Positions 27,005-35,183 of a stretch of DNA of 64,000 nt are shown here, in pieces (within the stretch, counting starts at the first letter, position 1; each line of letters opens with the position of its first letter). The DNA comes from Nonlabens xiamenensis (GTDB lineage Bacteria > Bacteroidota > Bacteroidia > Flavobacteriales > Flavobacteriaceae), in the NCBI RefSeq assembly GCF_003865345.1, contig NZ_RMVE01000004.1, positions 62,001-126,000 of the forward strand. The letters run 5' to 3'. The notes beneath the pieces were generated by a model. It did not search any database. It was given only the letters and a program-made list of their open reading frames with translations, and was not told the origin of the DNA. A program made the translations under genes and the position numbers.

Positions 27005-27864
27005 TATACAGTATCAATAAAATTACGTTCTGTTCTATTGAAGATGACAAGCCCTATGAACATCATGATAACCCCCAGTCCCAGTGCGGCTAACAGAGGT
27101 ATTATGTTGGGTTGATCACCGCCTAGTAGCATATACCGCCATGCCTCAATTACTTGGGCCAGCGGGTTATATTCAATCAGCCAATAATATTCATTCAGCT
27201 TTTTCTTGGCCTCCTGTAATGGGTACATCACAGCACTGAGATACATCAATAAATTAAGTCCAAAACCAATCAGTATACTGAGGTCTCTATATTTTGTGGT
27301 GAGCGCAGTTAATATAAAACCAGTCCCTAAAGCAATACTAGCAATAGCTAGAATAGGAACAAAAAAGAGAAACCAGTCAAACCCTGGAGCAATATCACTA
27401 CCCTGGTATAAATAGTAGAAATAAAAGATGATTAAAATGAATAGTTGAATCGAAAACTTAAACAATCCAGAAACTGCCTTACTCAACGGAACGATGACCC
27501 GAGGGAAATAAACCTTACCAAAAAGGCCTTGGTTGGCTTTAAAAGTACTGCTGGCAGAATTGAGACATTCTTTAAAATAAGTCCACAATACCAGACCCGA
27601 TAAATTGAATAAAAATGGGGGTACACTACCTGTGTCAATTCCTGCGACGTTGTTGAAGATCAAAGTAAAAATAACACTGGTAAATAAGGGTTGTATTAAA
27701 AACCATAGCGGCCCCAAAATAGTTTGCTTGTAAACGGTAACAATATCCCTTTTTACAAACAGCCATAATAAATCACGATACCTCCAAATTTCTTTAAAGT
27801 TCAGATCAATAAACTTTGCCTTGGGTTTAATCTCATACAACCATTCTTGTGATCCTGCTGCCAT
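27004..27864 (-). CDS. wzm: Polysaccharide ABC exporter permease (Wzm-like, ABC-2 type)
   Basis: About 286 residues with six hydrophobic segments. WRYRDLLWLFVKRDIVTVYK is the amphipathic N-terminal interface helix of O-antigen/capsule ABC-2 permeases, followed by QTILGPLWFLIQPLFTSVIF. It moves lipid-linked polysaccharide across the inner membrane with the Wzt-like ATPase. GTG at 27870 or ATG at 27864 could be the start, and I prefer ATG. Its stop overlaps the pyruvyl transferase start by one base (TAATG), showing coupling. It follows the Wzc-like gene by about 14 bases. Confidence 0.93.
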   Translation of the reverse strand: MAAGSQEWLYEIKPKAKFIDLNFKEIWRYRDLLWLFVKRDIVTVYKQTILGPLWFLIQPLFTSVIFTLIFNNVAGIDTGSVPPFLFNLSGLVLWTYFKECLNSASSTFKANQGLFGKVYFPRVIVPLSKAVSGLFKFSIQLFILIIFYFYYLYQGSDIAPGFDWFLFFVPILAIASIALGTGFILTALTTKYRDLSILIGFGLNLLMYLSAVMYPLQEAKKKLNEYYWLIEYNPLAQVIEAWRYMLLGGDQPNIIPLLAALGLGVIMMFIGLVIFNRTERNFIDTV

Positions 27865-27878
27865 CTTCACTGTTCCTT

Positions 27879-30338
27879 TTATTTTTTCCTAGAAGTCCAT
27901 TTAGTAAGAAGACTTTTAAGACCCGATGACTTCTTTTCATTCTCATGATAACCGTTCCCATAAGCACCGTAACCATAACCATAACCGTAGCCATAACCAT
28001 AGCCATAACCGTATTTTCCTCGTTCGTTGAAATAGTTAAAGACAAAACTTACATTACTGATCTCTTCACGTTGGTATTTCTCGTTGATGACGTCCAACAT
28101 TCCTTTTTTGGTATAGCCCTGTCTTACCATATAAATACTGGCATCTGCATGACGTGCGATTTCTAAAGAATCCGCGACAAGACCTAAAGGAGGTGTATCC
28201 AATATGATATAATCGTATGCTGTCTTAAAACCTTCAATCATTTCAGATGCCCGCTGCGACATGATCAATTCGCTGGGATTCGGTGGAACTGGTCCAGATA
28301 AGACAATGTCCAAATGATCGATTTTAGTAGATCTTATCATTTCCTCCATGGTACAGTCGCCCACCAAGTAATTAGATACGCCCAGGTCATTGTCAATCTC
28401 AAAATCATCAAAGATCTTCGGTTTTCTTAAATCCAGTCCCACCAGCAAGGTGCGTTTTCCGCTTAAAGCGAACACCGTGGCCAGGTTGATACTCGTAAAC
28501 GTCTTCCCTTCCCCACTCACACTACTGGTCACCATGATGGTCCGCGAATTAAACGTAGTATCTGGGTTATATAAGAAATGTAAGCTCGAACGCAATCCTC
28601 TAAAAGATTCGGCAATGGTTGATTTTGGTTTATCGTGAACAATCAAATTGGTTGGGTGGTCCATTTTACCTACTACACCCAGCAACGGAATTTTAGATAA
28701 TTTTTCAATATCCTTAGGCGCATGAATATAATTATCAAGAACGGTTAGAATAAAGGCGACACCAATAGGCATCGCAATAGCAAGAAGCAACGCGATGAGA
28801 TAATTGATATTACTATCCTGTGACCTTCCCCCTTGACCTACATCTTTGGCCTCATCAATTACAAAAATATCTGAAACATTAGCCGCCTTGACAAGCTCAG
28901 CTTCCGCTTTTTTGGCCAGGAAAATGTTGTAGGCATTTTGTTTAACGTTGAACTCTCTTTGAATTTTTAAATACTCTTGCTGCTCTTTGGGCAACTTCCT
29001 GATTTGCGCTTCTACTTCATTGATGTCTTGGTTGAGCTCTCTCAACTCATCGGCCAATTGTATTTTTGAACTGGCAATGTTTTCATAAATCACATCTTTA
29101 ATCGCATCAATATCCCGGTCGATGCGCTGAAATACAGGAGCATCTTCTCTAACTGCAAATTCGCGTCGTTTGCGTTCTTCAGACAAGGCAATGATTCTGG
29201 CAACACTTCCAGTGATATTAGGCTCGGTAATCCCAACGACCGTAGGTGCCTGAATAGCAGTATAGTCTGTTTTATTTTGCAGGTAAGATTTCAAATTATC
29301 GTAATAATTCACTTTGTTAGTAAGCGTATTACGACGCAGTTCATAGTTGGTCAATTTTTCATTATAATCCGAACTCTGCGCACTGGCATCAATCAGCTGG
29401 CTGTTGCTTTTGAAATCATTTAAAGCTTGTTCAGACTCCTTTAAGGCATCTGCCTCGGCAATCAATGTGCTGTCGATGTACTCAATCGTACTGGTGGCAA
29501 ATTTATTCTTGCGAAGCAGTTCTCCCTTTTCCAGTACTACCGAACTCGTATTAATATAATCGACCAAACGCTGTTTATTGGTCCCTTCAAGGCTCAATCT
29601 GAGTATTGAGCTTCCATCGGGCATCTGTTGTATACTGATCTCTTTGTATCTATTGACCGTACCCCAGTAATTACCAAAGCTGATCAACCATTCTCCAGCT
29701 TTAATATTTTCAGTGCGTTTCTCAATTTTCGCATGAAGAAAAGGCAGATCAATGGACTCACCAAAGCTATAGCGCTTTGACCATTCTCCCTGAGTTACCG
29801 GTATATTGTCTGCTTTGAGTGTGGTATAGTTATAGACCCTAGCTGAAGCAGAAGGAAAGTTGGTGCTTAATTCAAATGTATTTTGATCCAGAACTTTTAC
29901 CCGTATGGATTTCCCATACAATTGCCATTGATTGGTATCAGCATAAACGAAGAAAGGGGTTTGTTTATAGGCATCTTTGTTGTAATAGTCACCTTCTTTG
30001 ATGTAGTTGATGTAATATTGTAGTTCATCTACCACTTTTTCAGCATGGCTCCTGGATTTGAACTGGGTTATTACCGTAGTTACCTTATCGGTAGTTCCTC
30101 CCCAGTTAAAAGTCAAACTGGTGTTATTGGTGAATAATGGATTGGTATTATCTTTAATACTAATTAAAGAGTCAATAGAATAAAATGTTTGTATAAATTG
30201 ATTTTTGTAATACGCGTAACCTACCCCGATCACAAGACACAATATAAATAGCCACCAAAGTTTAAGCAGCTTAGTCAGAAATTGCCTAATATCAAAGATA
30301 TTGGACAGCGAATTAACTTCTTTTTCTTCTTCTTCCAT
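27879..30338 (-). CDS. wzc: Wzc-like polysaccharide co-polymerase / BY-kinase
   Basis: About 819 residues. A transmembrane helix (WWLFILCLVIGVGYAYY, near residue 30) and a second one (LIALLLAIAMPIGVAFILTV, near residue 500) bracket a periplasmic Wzz-like domain with coiled coils. The cytoplasmic C-terminal domain is a bacterial tyrosine kinase: Walker A SSVSGEGKTFTSIN, Walker A' LLVGLDLRKP and Walker B YIILDTPPLG. It ends in a tyrosine-rich tail of eight Tyr-Gly pairs followed by basic residues, the usual autophosphorylation cluster. The ATG at 30338 lies one base after the Wza stop. It controls export and chain length of the glycan. Confidence 0.93.
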   Translation of the reverse strand: MEEEEKEVNSLSNIFDIRQFLTKLLKLWWLFILCLVIGVGYAYYKNQFIQTFYSIDSLISIKDNTNPLFTNNTSLTFNWGGTTDKVTTVITQFKSRSHAEKVVDELQYYINYIKEGDYYNKDAYKQTPFFVYADTNQWQLYGKSIRVKVLDQNTFELSTNFPSASARVYNYTTLKADNIPVTQGEWSKRYSFGESIDLPFLHAKIEKRTENIKAGEWLISFGNYWGTVNRYKEISIQQMPDGSSILRLSLEGTNKQRLVDYINTSSVVLEKGELLRKNKFATSTIEYIDSTLIAEADALKESEQALNDFKSNSQLIDASAQSSDYNEKLTNYELRRNTLTNKVNYYDNLKSYLQNKTDYTAIQAPTVVGITEPNITGSVARIIALSEERKRREFAVREDAPVFQRIDRDIDAIKDVIYENIASSKIQLADELRELNQDINEVEAQIRKLPKEQQEYLKIQREFNVKQNAYNIFLAKKAEAELVKAANVSDIFVIDEAKDVGQGGRSQDSNINYLIALLLAIAMPIGVAFILTVLDNYIHAPKDIEKLSKIPLLGVVGKMDHPTNLIVHDKPKSTIAESFRGLRSSLHFLYNPDTTFNSRTIMVTSSVSGEGKTFTSINLATVFALSGKRTLLVGLDLRKPKIFDDFEIDNDLGVSNYLVGDCTMEEMIRSTKIDHLDIVLSGPVPPNPSELIMSQRASEMIEGFKTAYDYIILDTPPLGLVADSLEIARHADASIYMVRQGYTKKGMLDVINEKYQREEISNVSFVFNYFNERGKYGYGYGYGYGYGYGYGAYGNGYHENEKKSSGLKSLLTKWTSRKK
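27968..28015. repeat. Six-base tandem repeat encoding the Tyr-Gly tail of Wzc
   Basis: Eight consecutive copies of a six-base unit (variants of CCATAA and CCGTAA on the plus strand) encode (Tyr-Gly)8 on the minus strand. Because the unit is six bases, slipped-strand changes would keep the frame and add or remove two residues each, including one phosphorylatable Tyr. Confidence 0.85.
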
Positions 30339-30339
30339 G

Positions 30340-31155
30340 CTAATTGGATATTCTGTCAATCAATAAAACCGTTCCCACTACTGCGGTAAATACAGATAAA
30401 ATAGTTGTAAATGATGAAAGGCCAGTGGTTCCTGTCCCCAATGCTTTTTGAGGCAATGGGTTCACTACAATCATATCATTGTTTTGAACATAATAATAAG
30501 GCGAATAAACCACATCCATACTGGTCAGATCCAATTCGTGGGTGCGGACTCCATCTGGATATTGCCGTACAATTTTTACTGCAGTCAGATCTCCGGTGAT
30601 GGGTACACCACCACCGTCGGCAATGGCCTCGACGATACTTACTTGATCTCTATAAATATTCTTTTGACCTGGCCCATTTACTTCACCTACCATGGTATAT
30701 CGCAAACCATCGAGTTTTACGGTAACAAAAATATCTGCGTTCTTTTTAAAAAATTCAGCCAGTAAGCGTTTTTCAATAAGCATTCTCAGCTCTTCCGTGG
30801 TCATGCCCAATGCCTTGATCTTACCCAACTGCGGTACACGTATATCACCGTGTTGATCCAGGCTATAACCAGTAAAGTACAATCCTCCACTACGCGTACT
30901 TTGTTGGGTAGTTCCAGGTCCAGAGTTCGAAACATCAAAACCTGTAACCAAATCTGGGTCTGTAGGCGCCTTGATCTGAATGGATAATATATCGTTTACT
31001 TGCAGTCTATAGGGTGCCTGCACTTTTCTAATAGAAATCAGAGAATCGTTGAGGGCAGACTTTGATTCTTGAAGGTAAGTGATCTTGGAAGTCGGTACGC
31101 AGGAAGATACCAGCAACACCACGCCCAAAATAAATAAAGCCAAAAGCTTGCGCAT
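30340..31155 (-). CDS. wza: Wza-like polysaccharide export outer-membrane lipoprotein
   Basis: About 271 residues starting at the ATG at 31155, which begins a lipoprotein signal peptide with lipobox VSSC (Cys19), so it is lipid-anchored in the outer membrane. LQVNDILSIQIKAPTDPDL is the Poly_export domain start, and YTMVGEVNGPGQKNIYRDQV and IVEAIADGGGVPITGDLTAV are SLBB-type segments. It ends in a hydrophobic helix (FTTILSVFTAVVGTVLLI), the usual Wza C-terminal segment. It forms the export portal contacting the Wzc-like protein encoded directly downstream. Confidence 0.93.
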   Translation of the reverse strand: MRKLLALFILGVVLLVSSCVPTSKITYLQESKSALNDSLISIRKVQAPYRLQVNDILSIQIKAPTDPDLVTGFDVSNSGPGTTQQSTRSGGLYFTGYSLDQHGDIRVPQLGKIKALGMTTEELRMLIEKRLLAEFFKKNADIFVTVKLDGLRYTMVGEVNGPGQKNIYRDQVSIVEAIADGGGVPITGDLTAVKIVRQYPDGVRTHELDLTSMDVVYSPYYYVQNNDMIVVNPLPQKALGTGTTGLSSFTTILSVFTAVVGTVLLIDRISN

Positions 31156-31243
31156 AGTCAGAATTGTGTAAGCTGCAAATATAAAGTTATTGTAATGAAA
31201 ACACCATTTAACCAAGCATATTGCATTTTCATCGGAAAATCAA

Positions 31244-32500
31244 TCAAACCACCATACCCGCAGCTACCGTCTCATGGGTTTGCTCATCTACGAGAATAAT
31301 GCTTCCTGTAATTCGATTTTCCCGATAAGTATCCACCAACATGGGTTTACTAGTCTTTAAAGTCACCCTACCTATTTCATTTACCTCAAAGGGATCTGTA
31401 GTTTTCTCCCTGGATAAATTTTCCATATTGATTTGATATACCTTTTCTTTGATCATGCAGGTTTGCTCATTGTTGCAGTGCATGATTTTATATTTTTTAC
31501 GTAGAACGGAAGGATTGGTATGTAGCCAACACAGCATTACATCAAATTCCTGAACAGCTTCAGGTTGGTTATTCGGTCGGACCAACATATCACCTCTGGC
31601 AATATCAATATCATCCTCCAGGGTCACAACGACTGACATCGGAGCAAAAGCTTCTTCCAATTCCTTTTCTCCAAGTTGTATACTTGCGACTTTGGAAGAG
31701 AAACCGGATGGTAAAGCCACCACAGCATCCCCAATTCTGATCACGCCACTCGCCAACCGCCCAGCATAACCGCGGTAGTCAGTAAAGCCTTCTCGCTGTG
31801 GCCGTATAACTGTCTGTACTGGTAGGCGGAGATCCAATTTATTTAAATCACTACCAATATGCATATGTTCCAACGTATATAACAATGGCGCACCCAGATA
31901 CCAAGGCATATTTTCTGATCGGTGTACGACATTATCGCCATTGAGTGCACTCATGGGAATAAAAGAAATATCTTGAATCAACATTTTGGAAGCAAAGTGC
32001 TCAAAGTCGCTGACGACTTGTTGAAATACCTCTTCTTTGTATTCTACCAAATCCATTTTATTGATACAAACTACAATATGTGGTATATTGAGTAAACTGG
32101 CGATAAAAGCATGTCTTCTGGTCTGCTCTACCACACCGTGTCTCGCATCAATAAGGATCAAAGCTACATTGGCCGTAGATGCACCGGTTACCATGTTACG
32201 GGTATACTGGATATGCCCGGGAGTATCCGCTATAATAAATTTTCTTTTTGGGGTAGTAAAATAGCGGTAGGCCACATCAATGGTGATACCTTGCTCCCGC
32301 TCGTCCCTGAGTCCATCGGTAAACATGGCCAGATCAATATTTTCCAAGCCTTTTTGTGTACTGGAGGCTTGAACTGCATTAATTTGATCTTCAAATATAG
32401 ATTTAGAATCGTAAAGTAAGCGTCCGATCAAAGTACTTTTACCATCATCTACACTACCTGCCGTCGTAAATCTCAATAATTGGTTTGATGCAATATCCAT
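31244..32500 (-). CDS. cysN: Sulfate adenylyltransferase subunit 1 (CysN)
   Basis: About 418 residues of an EF-Tu-like GTPase. Motifs are TTAGSVDDGKSTLIGRLLYD (G1), GITIDVAYRYF (G2), IADTPGHIQYTRNM (G3) and VVCINKMDLV (G4). With CysD it makes adenosine phosphosulfate from ATP and sulfate, GTP hydrolysis driving the reaction. The ATG at 32500 begins 13 bases after the cysD stop; an upstream ATG at 32569 would overlap cysD by 56 bases and is less likely. The length fits an unfused CysN, the CysC function being on its own gene. It ends about 88 bases before the Wza gene. Confidence 0.96.
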   Translation of the reverse strand: MDIASNQLLRFTTAGSVDDGKSTLIGRLLYDSKSIFEDQINAVQASSTQKGLENIDLAMFTDGLRDEREQGITIDVAYRYFTTPKRKFIIADTPGHIQYTRNMVTGASTANVALILIDARHGVVEQTRRHAFIASLLNIPHIVVCINKMDLVEYKEEVFQQVVSDFEHFASKMLIQDISFIPMSALNGDNVVHRSENMPWYLGAPLLYTLEHMHIGSDLNKLDLRLPVQTVIRPQREGFTDYRGYAGRLASGVIRIGDAVVALPSGFSSKVASIQLGEKELEEAFAPMSVVVTLEDDIDIARGDMLVRPNNQPEAVQEFDVMLCWLHTNPSVLRKKYKIMHCNNEQTCMIKEKVYQINMENLSREKTTDPFEVNEIGRVTLKTSKPMLVDTYRENRITGSIILVDEQTHETVAAGMVV

Positions 32501-32513
32501 GGTTGCTGCCTTA

Positions 32514-33419
32514 TTAAAAATATCCTTGTTTCTTTCTGTCTTCCATCGCGGTTTCTGATCTTTTATCATCGCTCCTGTTACCGCGTTCAGTCTGCTTAAG
32601 TGCCGCCACTTCTACTATGATTTTCTCCAGGGTATCAGCCTCTGACTCCATTCCACCCGTAATGGTGATATCTCCTAAGGTCCTGAATCTTACCTTCTTG
32701 GTTTGAATTTCAGAAGGGTCAACTTGTGGTAGGAATTCTGAGTAAGGTAGCCAGGCATCATTGCGCCAAATCACTTGCCTCTCGTGCGCCAAATAAAGGC
32801 TAGGTATTTCTATTTTTTCCCTCAAAATATAGTTCCAAACATCCATCTCCGTCCAATTGCTGATAGGAAACGCACGGAAATGCTCCCCTTGGTAATGATT
32901 TCCGTTTAAGATGTTCCACAACTCAGGCCTTTGGTTTTTTGGATCCCATTGACCAAAGTCATCGCGATGTGAGAAAAAACGCTCTTTGGCCCTGGCTTTT
33001 TCTTCATCACGTCTTGCTCCACCAATTGCACAATCAATACCATGGGATTCAATCGCGTCCAGCAAGGTTACTGTTTGCAAGGCATTGCGTGTCGCATGTT
33101 TTCCTTTTTCTTCCCTAACTCTTCCTTGATCTATAGATGCTTGTACGCTTCCCACAATCAACTCGACGCCCTTCTGCTCAACAATGCGATCTCTAAAGGC
33201 TATGGTCTCTGGAAAATTATGCCCCGTATCCACATGAAGCAATTTAAATGGAATCTTGGCAGGGTAAAAAGCTTTCTGTGCCAGATGGGTAACAACAATA
33301 CTGTCTTTCCCGCCGCTAAAAAGTATGACCGGGCGATCAAACTGCGCCCATACCTCACGGATGACATACATCGCTTCGGCCTCCAACTCCTCTAGGTAAT
33401 CTAAAAAGAATTTACTCAT
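32514..33419 (-). CDS. cysD: Sulfate adenylyltransferase subunit 2 (CysD)
   Basis: A 301-residue PAPS-reductase-fold ATP pyrophosphatase. VILFSGGKDSIVVTHLAQKA is the PP-loop, and CAIGGARRDEEKARAKERFF and FRAFPISNWTEMDVWNYILR are characteristic of CysD. It catalyses adenylylation of sulfate together with CysN. The start overlaps the cysC stop by four bases (ATGA), so cysC and cysD are translationally coupled. Genes for APS/PAPS reductase and sulfite reductase are not in the window. Confidence 0.97.
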   Translation of the reverse strand: MSKFFLDYLEELEAEAMYVIREVWAQFDRPVILFSGGKDSIVVTHLAQKAFYPAKIPFKLLHVDTGHNFPETIAFRDRIVEQKGVELIVGSVQASIDQGRVREEKGKHATRNALQTVTLLDAIESHGIDCAIGGARRDEEKARAKERFFSHRDDFGQWDPKNQRPELWNILNGNHYQGEHFRAFPISNWTEMDVWNYILREKIEIPSLYLAHERQVIWRNDAWLPYSEFLPQVDPSEIQTKKVRFRTLGDITITGGMESEADTLEKIIVEVAALKQTERGNRSDDKRSETAMEDRKKQGYF

Positions 33420-34012
33420 GGCTGTATTTTTTTCATAATGGCTGTGGCAATTTCTTCAATGGCCTCAGGTATATCCATTTTTTCGGTATCAATTATTAAA
33501 TCTGGATCACTTGGTTTTTCATAAGGCGCACTGATCCCAGTAAAGTTCTTCACTTCTCCTGATCTTGCCTTTTTGTATAAGCCATTGACATCTCGATTTT
33601 CGCAAATTTCTAAGGATGTGCTTACAAATATTTCAAACACATTTTCAGCCCCTACTATGGTCTTTATCATCGACCGTTGCTCTTGTAATGGAGATACAAA
33701 AGCAGAAATCGCAACTGTCCCTGCATCCAGAAAAAGTTTGGCTACCTCAGCGACACGTCTAAGATTCTCTGTTCGGTCTGCAGCACTAAAACTTAAACCT
33801 GCATTGAGGCCTGTTCTGAGATTATCTCCATCCAGCACAAAGGTATGAACTCCCTGATCATTCAAAAATAATTCGAGATGACGAGCCAGCGTGCTTTTTC
33901 CTGAGCCTGAAAGACCAGTAAACCATATCAATAAGGGTTGGTGACCTTTGAGGGCTTTTCTTTTTGCGATAATATCGCTAAAATCATGTTTGTAAATATG
34001 CTCAGCACTCAT
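33416..34012 (-). CDS. cysC: Adenylyl-sulfate kinase (CysC)
   Basis: A 198-residue APS kinase. LIWFTGLSGSGKSTLARHLE is the Walker A region, FVLDGDNLRTGLNAGLSFSA the APS-binding segment, and ISAFVSPLQEQRSMIKTIVG the lid-adjacent region. It phosphorylates APS at the 3' position to give PAPS, the sulfate donor of all four sulfotransferase domains in the locus. It overlaps the DUF2061 stop by four bases and the cysD start by four bases. Confidence 0.97.
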   Translation of the reverse strand: MSAEHIYKHDFSDIIAKRKALKGHQPLLIWFTGLSGSGKSTLARHLELFLNDQGVHTFVLDGDNLRTGLNAGLSFSAADRTENLRRVAEVAKLFLDAGTVAISAFVSPLQEQRSMIKTIVGAENVFEIFVSTSLEICENRDVNGLYKKARSGEVKNFTGISAPYEKPSDPDLIIDTEKMDIPEAIEEIATAIMKKIQP

Positions 34013-34242
34013 GACTTGTCCGCTCTGTTTTTAATCCCAAAATTGCTTTTATACCAGGCTCTCTCGTGAAAGTAATATAACACCATTTTGATCACAGTTT
34101 CGGCCAGCGCGACACCAGTAGCCTTGGTGGCAGCGTCCGGATCTTCTTTGAAAAACAGATAGGCCAAGATAAATGTAGTAACACTGGCAATGATCCTCCA
34201 GGTGATTGTTTTGGCGATATGCCTCTTTTTTGAAACTTCCAT
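34009..34242 (-). CDS. DUF2061 small membrane protein in sulfate-activation cassette
   Basis: A 77-residue protein with two predicted membrane helices (TWRIIASVTTFILAYLFF and TGVALAETVIKMVLYYF) and a conserved RHIAKTITWR start and FHERAWYKSNFG end, which are DUF2061 hallmarks. It is embedded between cysQ (one base gap) and cysC (four-base overlap), strongly suggesting a linked function. The role is not established; association with sulfate activation genes is known for the family, but I cannot say whether it transports sulfate or tethers the enzymes. Confidence 0.85.
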   Translation of the reverse strand: MEVSKKRHIAKTITWRIIASVTTFILAYLFFKEDPDAATKATGVALAETVIKMVLYYFHERAWYKSNFGIKNRADKS

Positions 34243-34243
34243 C

Positions 34244-35050
34244 TTATTTGACTATAAAATAGGGATTGTATAAATCTTCTTTGTTATACTGTAGGGGCAC
34301 CCCCGTATCAGCTTGAATTACATCTAACCCGGCTGCCTCACAAATGGCTTGACCAGCTGCTGTATCCCATTCCATCGTAGGTCCAAACCTAGGGTAAATT
34401 TCTGCTTTTCCCGCAGCGACCTCGCAAAACTTAAGCGAACTACCCACCGCCACAATGTCCAGCGGTCGATCATCTTGCATGGCCAACCCATCTACATAAT
34501 CTCTCGTAAGCTCATTCATATGGGATTTGCTACCTATGACTTTCAGTATTTTACTATCTTTTCTTGGAACAAGCGGCTCTGCCTGTTCCATTAAATTTGA
34601 TAAGGTACATTCTTGGTCTTCCCAAACCAATCCATATGCCTTCTTCATGTCAGGTTGTGTGAAATAGAGTTGCCGATGCACAGGTACATATATAACACCT
34701 ATGCTTAATTTACCCTTGTCCAATAAAGCGATATTGACGGTAAACTCTCCATTTCTTTTGATGAACTCTTTGGTTCCATCCAACGGATCTACAATCCAGC
34801 AACTTTCCCAGTCTTTGCGCTCTGCATATGGTAGGTTGGCAATTTCTTCAGAGATGATAGGTACTTCGGTTGGGCTCAACGCAGCTATAATTTTTGCATT
34901 GGATGCTATATCTGCTTGGGTCAATGGGGAATCATCAGATTTATGATCCACCTCAAAGGAGTTGGAATCATAAATTTCCATTATAGCTTCTCCAGCGACC
35001 AGGCTTGCCTTAATGGCTTCAATCAAAAAACTGTCAATCTTGTTACCCAT
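34244..35050 (-). CDS. cysQ: 3'(2'),5'-bisphosphate nucleotidase (CysQ)
   Basis: A 268-residue inositol-monophosphatase-fold enzyme. WIVDPLDGTKEFIKRNGEFT has the metal-binding DPLDGT motif, FTVNIALLDKGKLSIGV and MEWDTAAGQAICEAAG match CysQ. It hydrolyses PAP (3'-phosphoadenosine 5'-phosphate), the by-product of sulfotransferases, which inhibits them and exoribonucleases. As the first gene of the whole minus-strand locus it completes a PAPS production and PAP removal cycle. The next gene begins one base after its stop. Confidence 0.96.
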   Translation of the reverse strand: MGNKIDSFLIEAIKASLVAGEAIMEIYDSNSFEVDHKSDDSPLTQADIASNAKIIAALSPTEVPIISEEIANLPYAERKDWESCWIVDPLDGTKEFIKRNGEFTVNIALLDKGKLSIGVIYVPVHRQLYFTQPDMKKAYGLVWEDQECTLSNLMEQAEPLVPRKDSKILKVIGSKSHMNELTRDYVDGLAMQDDRPLDIVAVGSSLKFCEVAAGKAEIYPRFGPTMEWDTAAGQAICEAAGLDVIQADTGVPLQYNKEDLYNPYFIVK

Positions 35051-35183
35051 GGAGCCAACAAAAGTAAACTATATCGAATGAATAGGCCCTAGACAGACGA
35101 TCAGATATAACCAGTTGATCTTTATATATAGACAATCGGTCAATTACCCTTAATTTAGCAGCCCAATTCCAATTTGCTGCTGC
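35051..35183. promoter_or_regulatory. Divergent intergenic region, head of the polysaccharide locus
   Basis: This 133-bp gap separates the outward-reading cysQ (minus) and ABC-F (plus) genes, so it must contain or adjoin promoters for both. On the minus strand TACTTTTG at 35059-35066 fits the Bacteroidota -7 box TAnnTTTG and would give a transcript starting almost at the cysQ ATG. I see no good -33 TTG box at the right distance, so the assignment is tentative. Confidence 0.3.
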
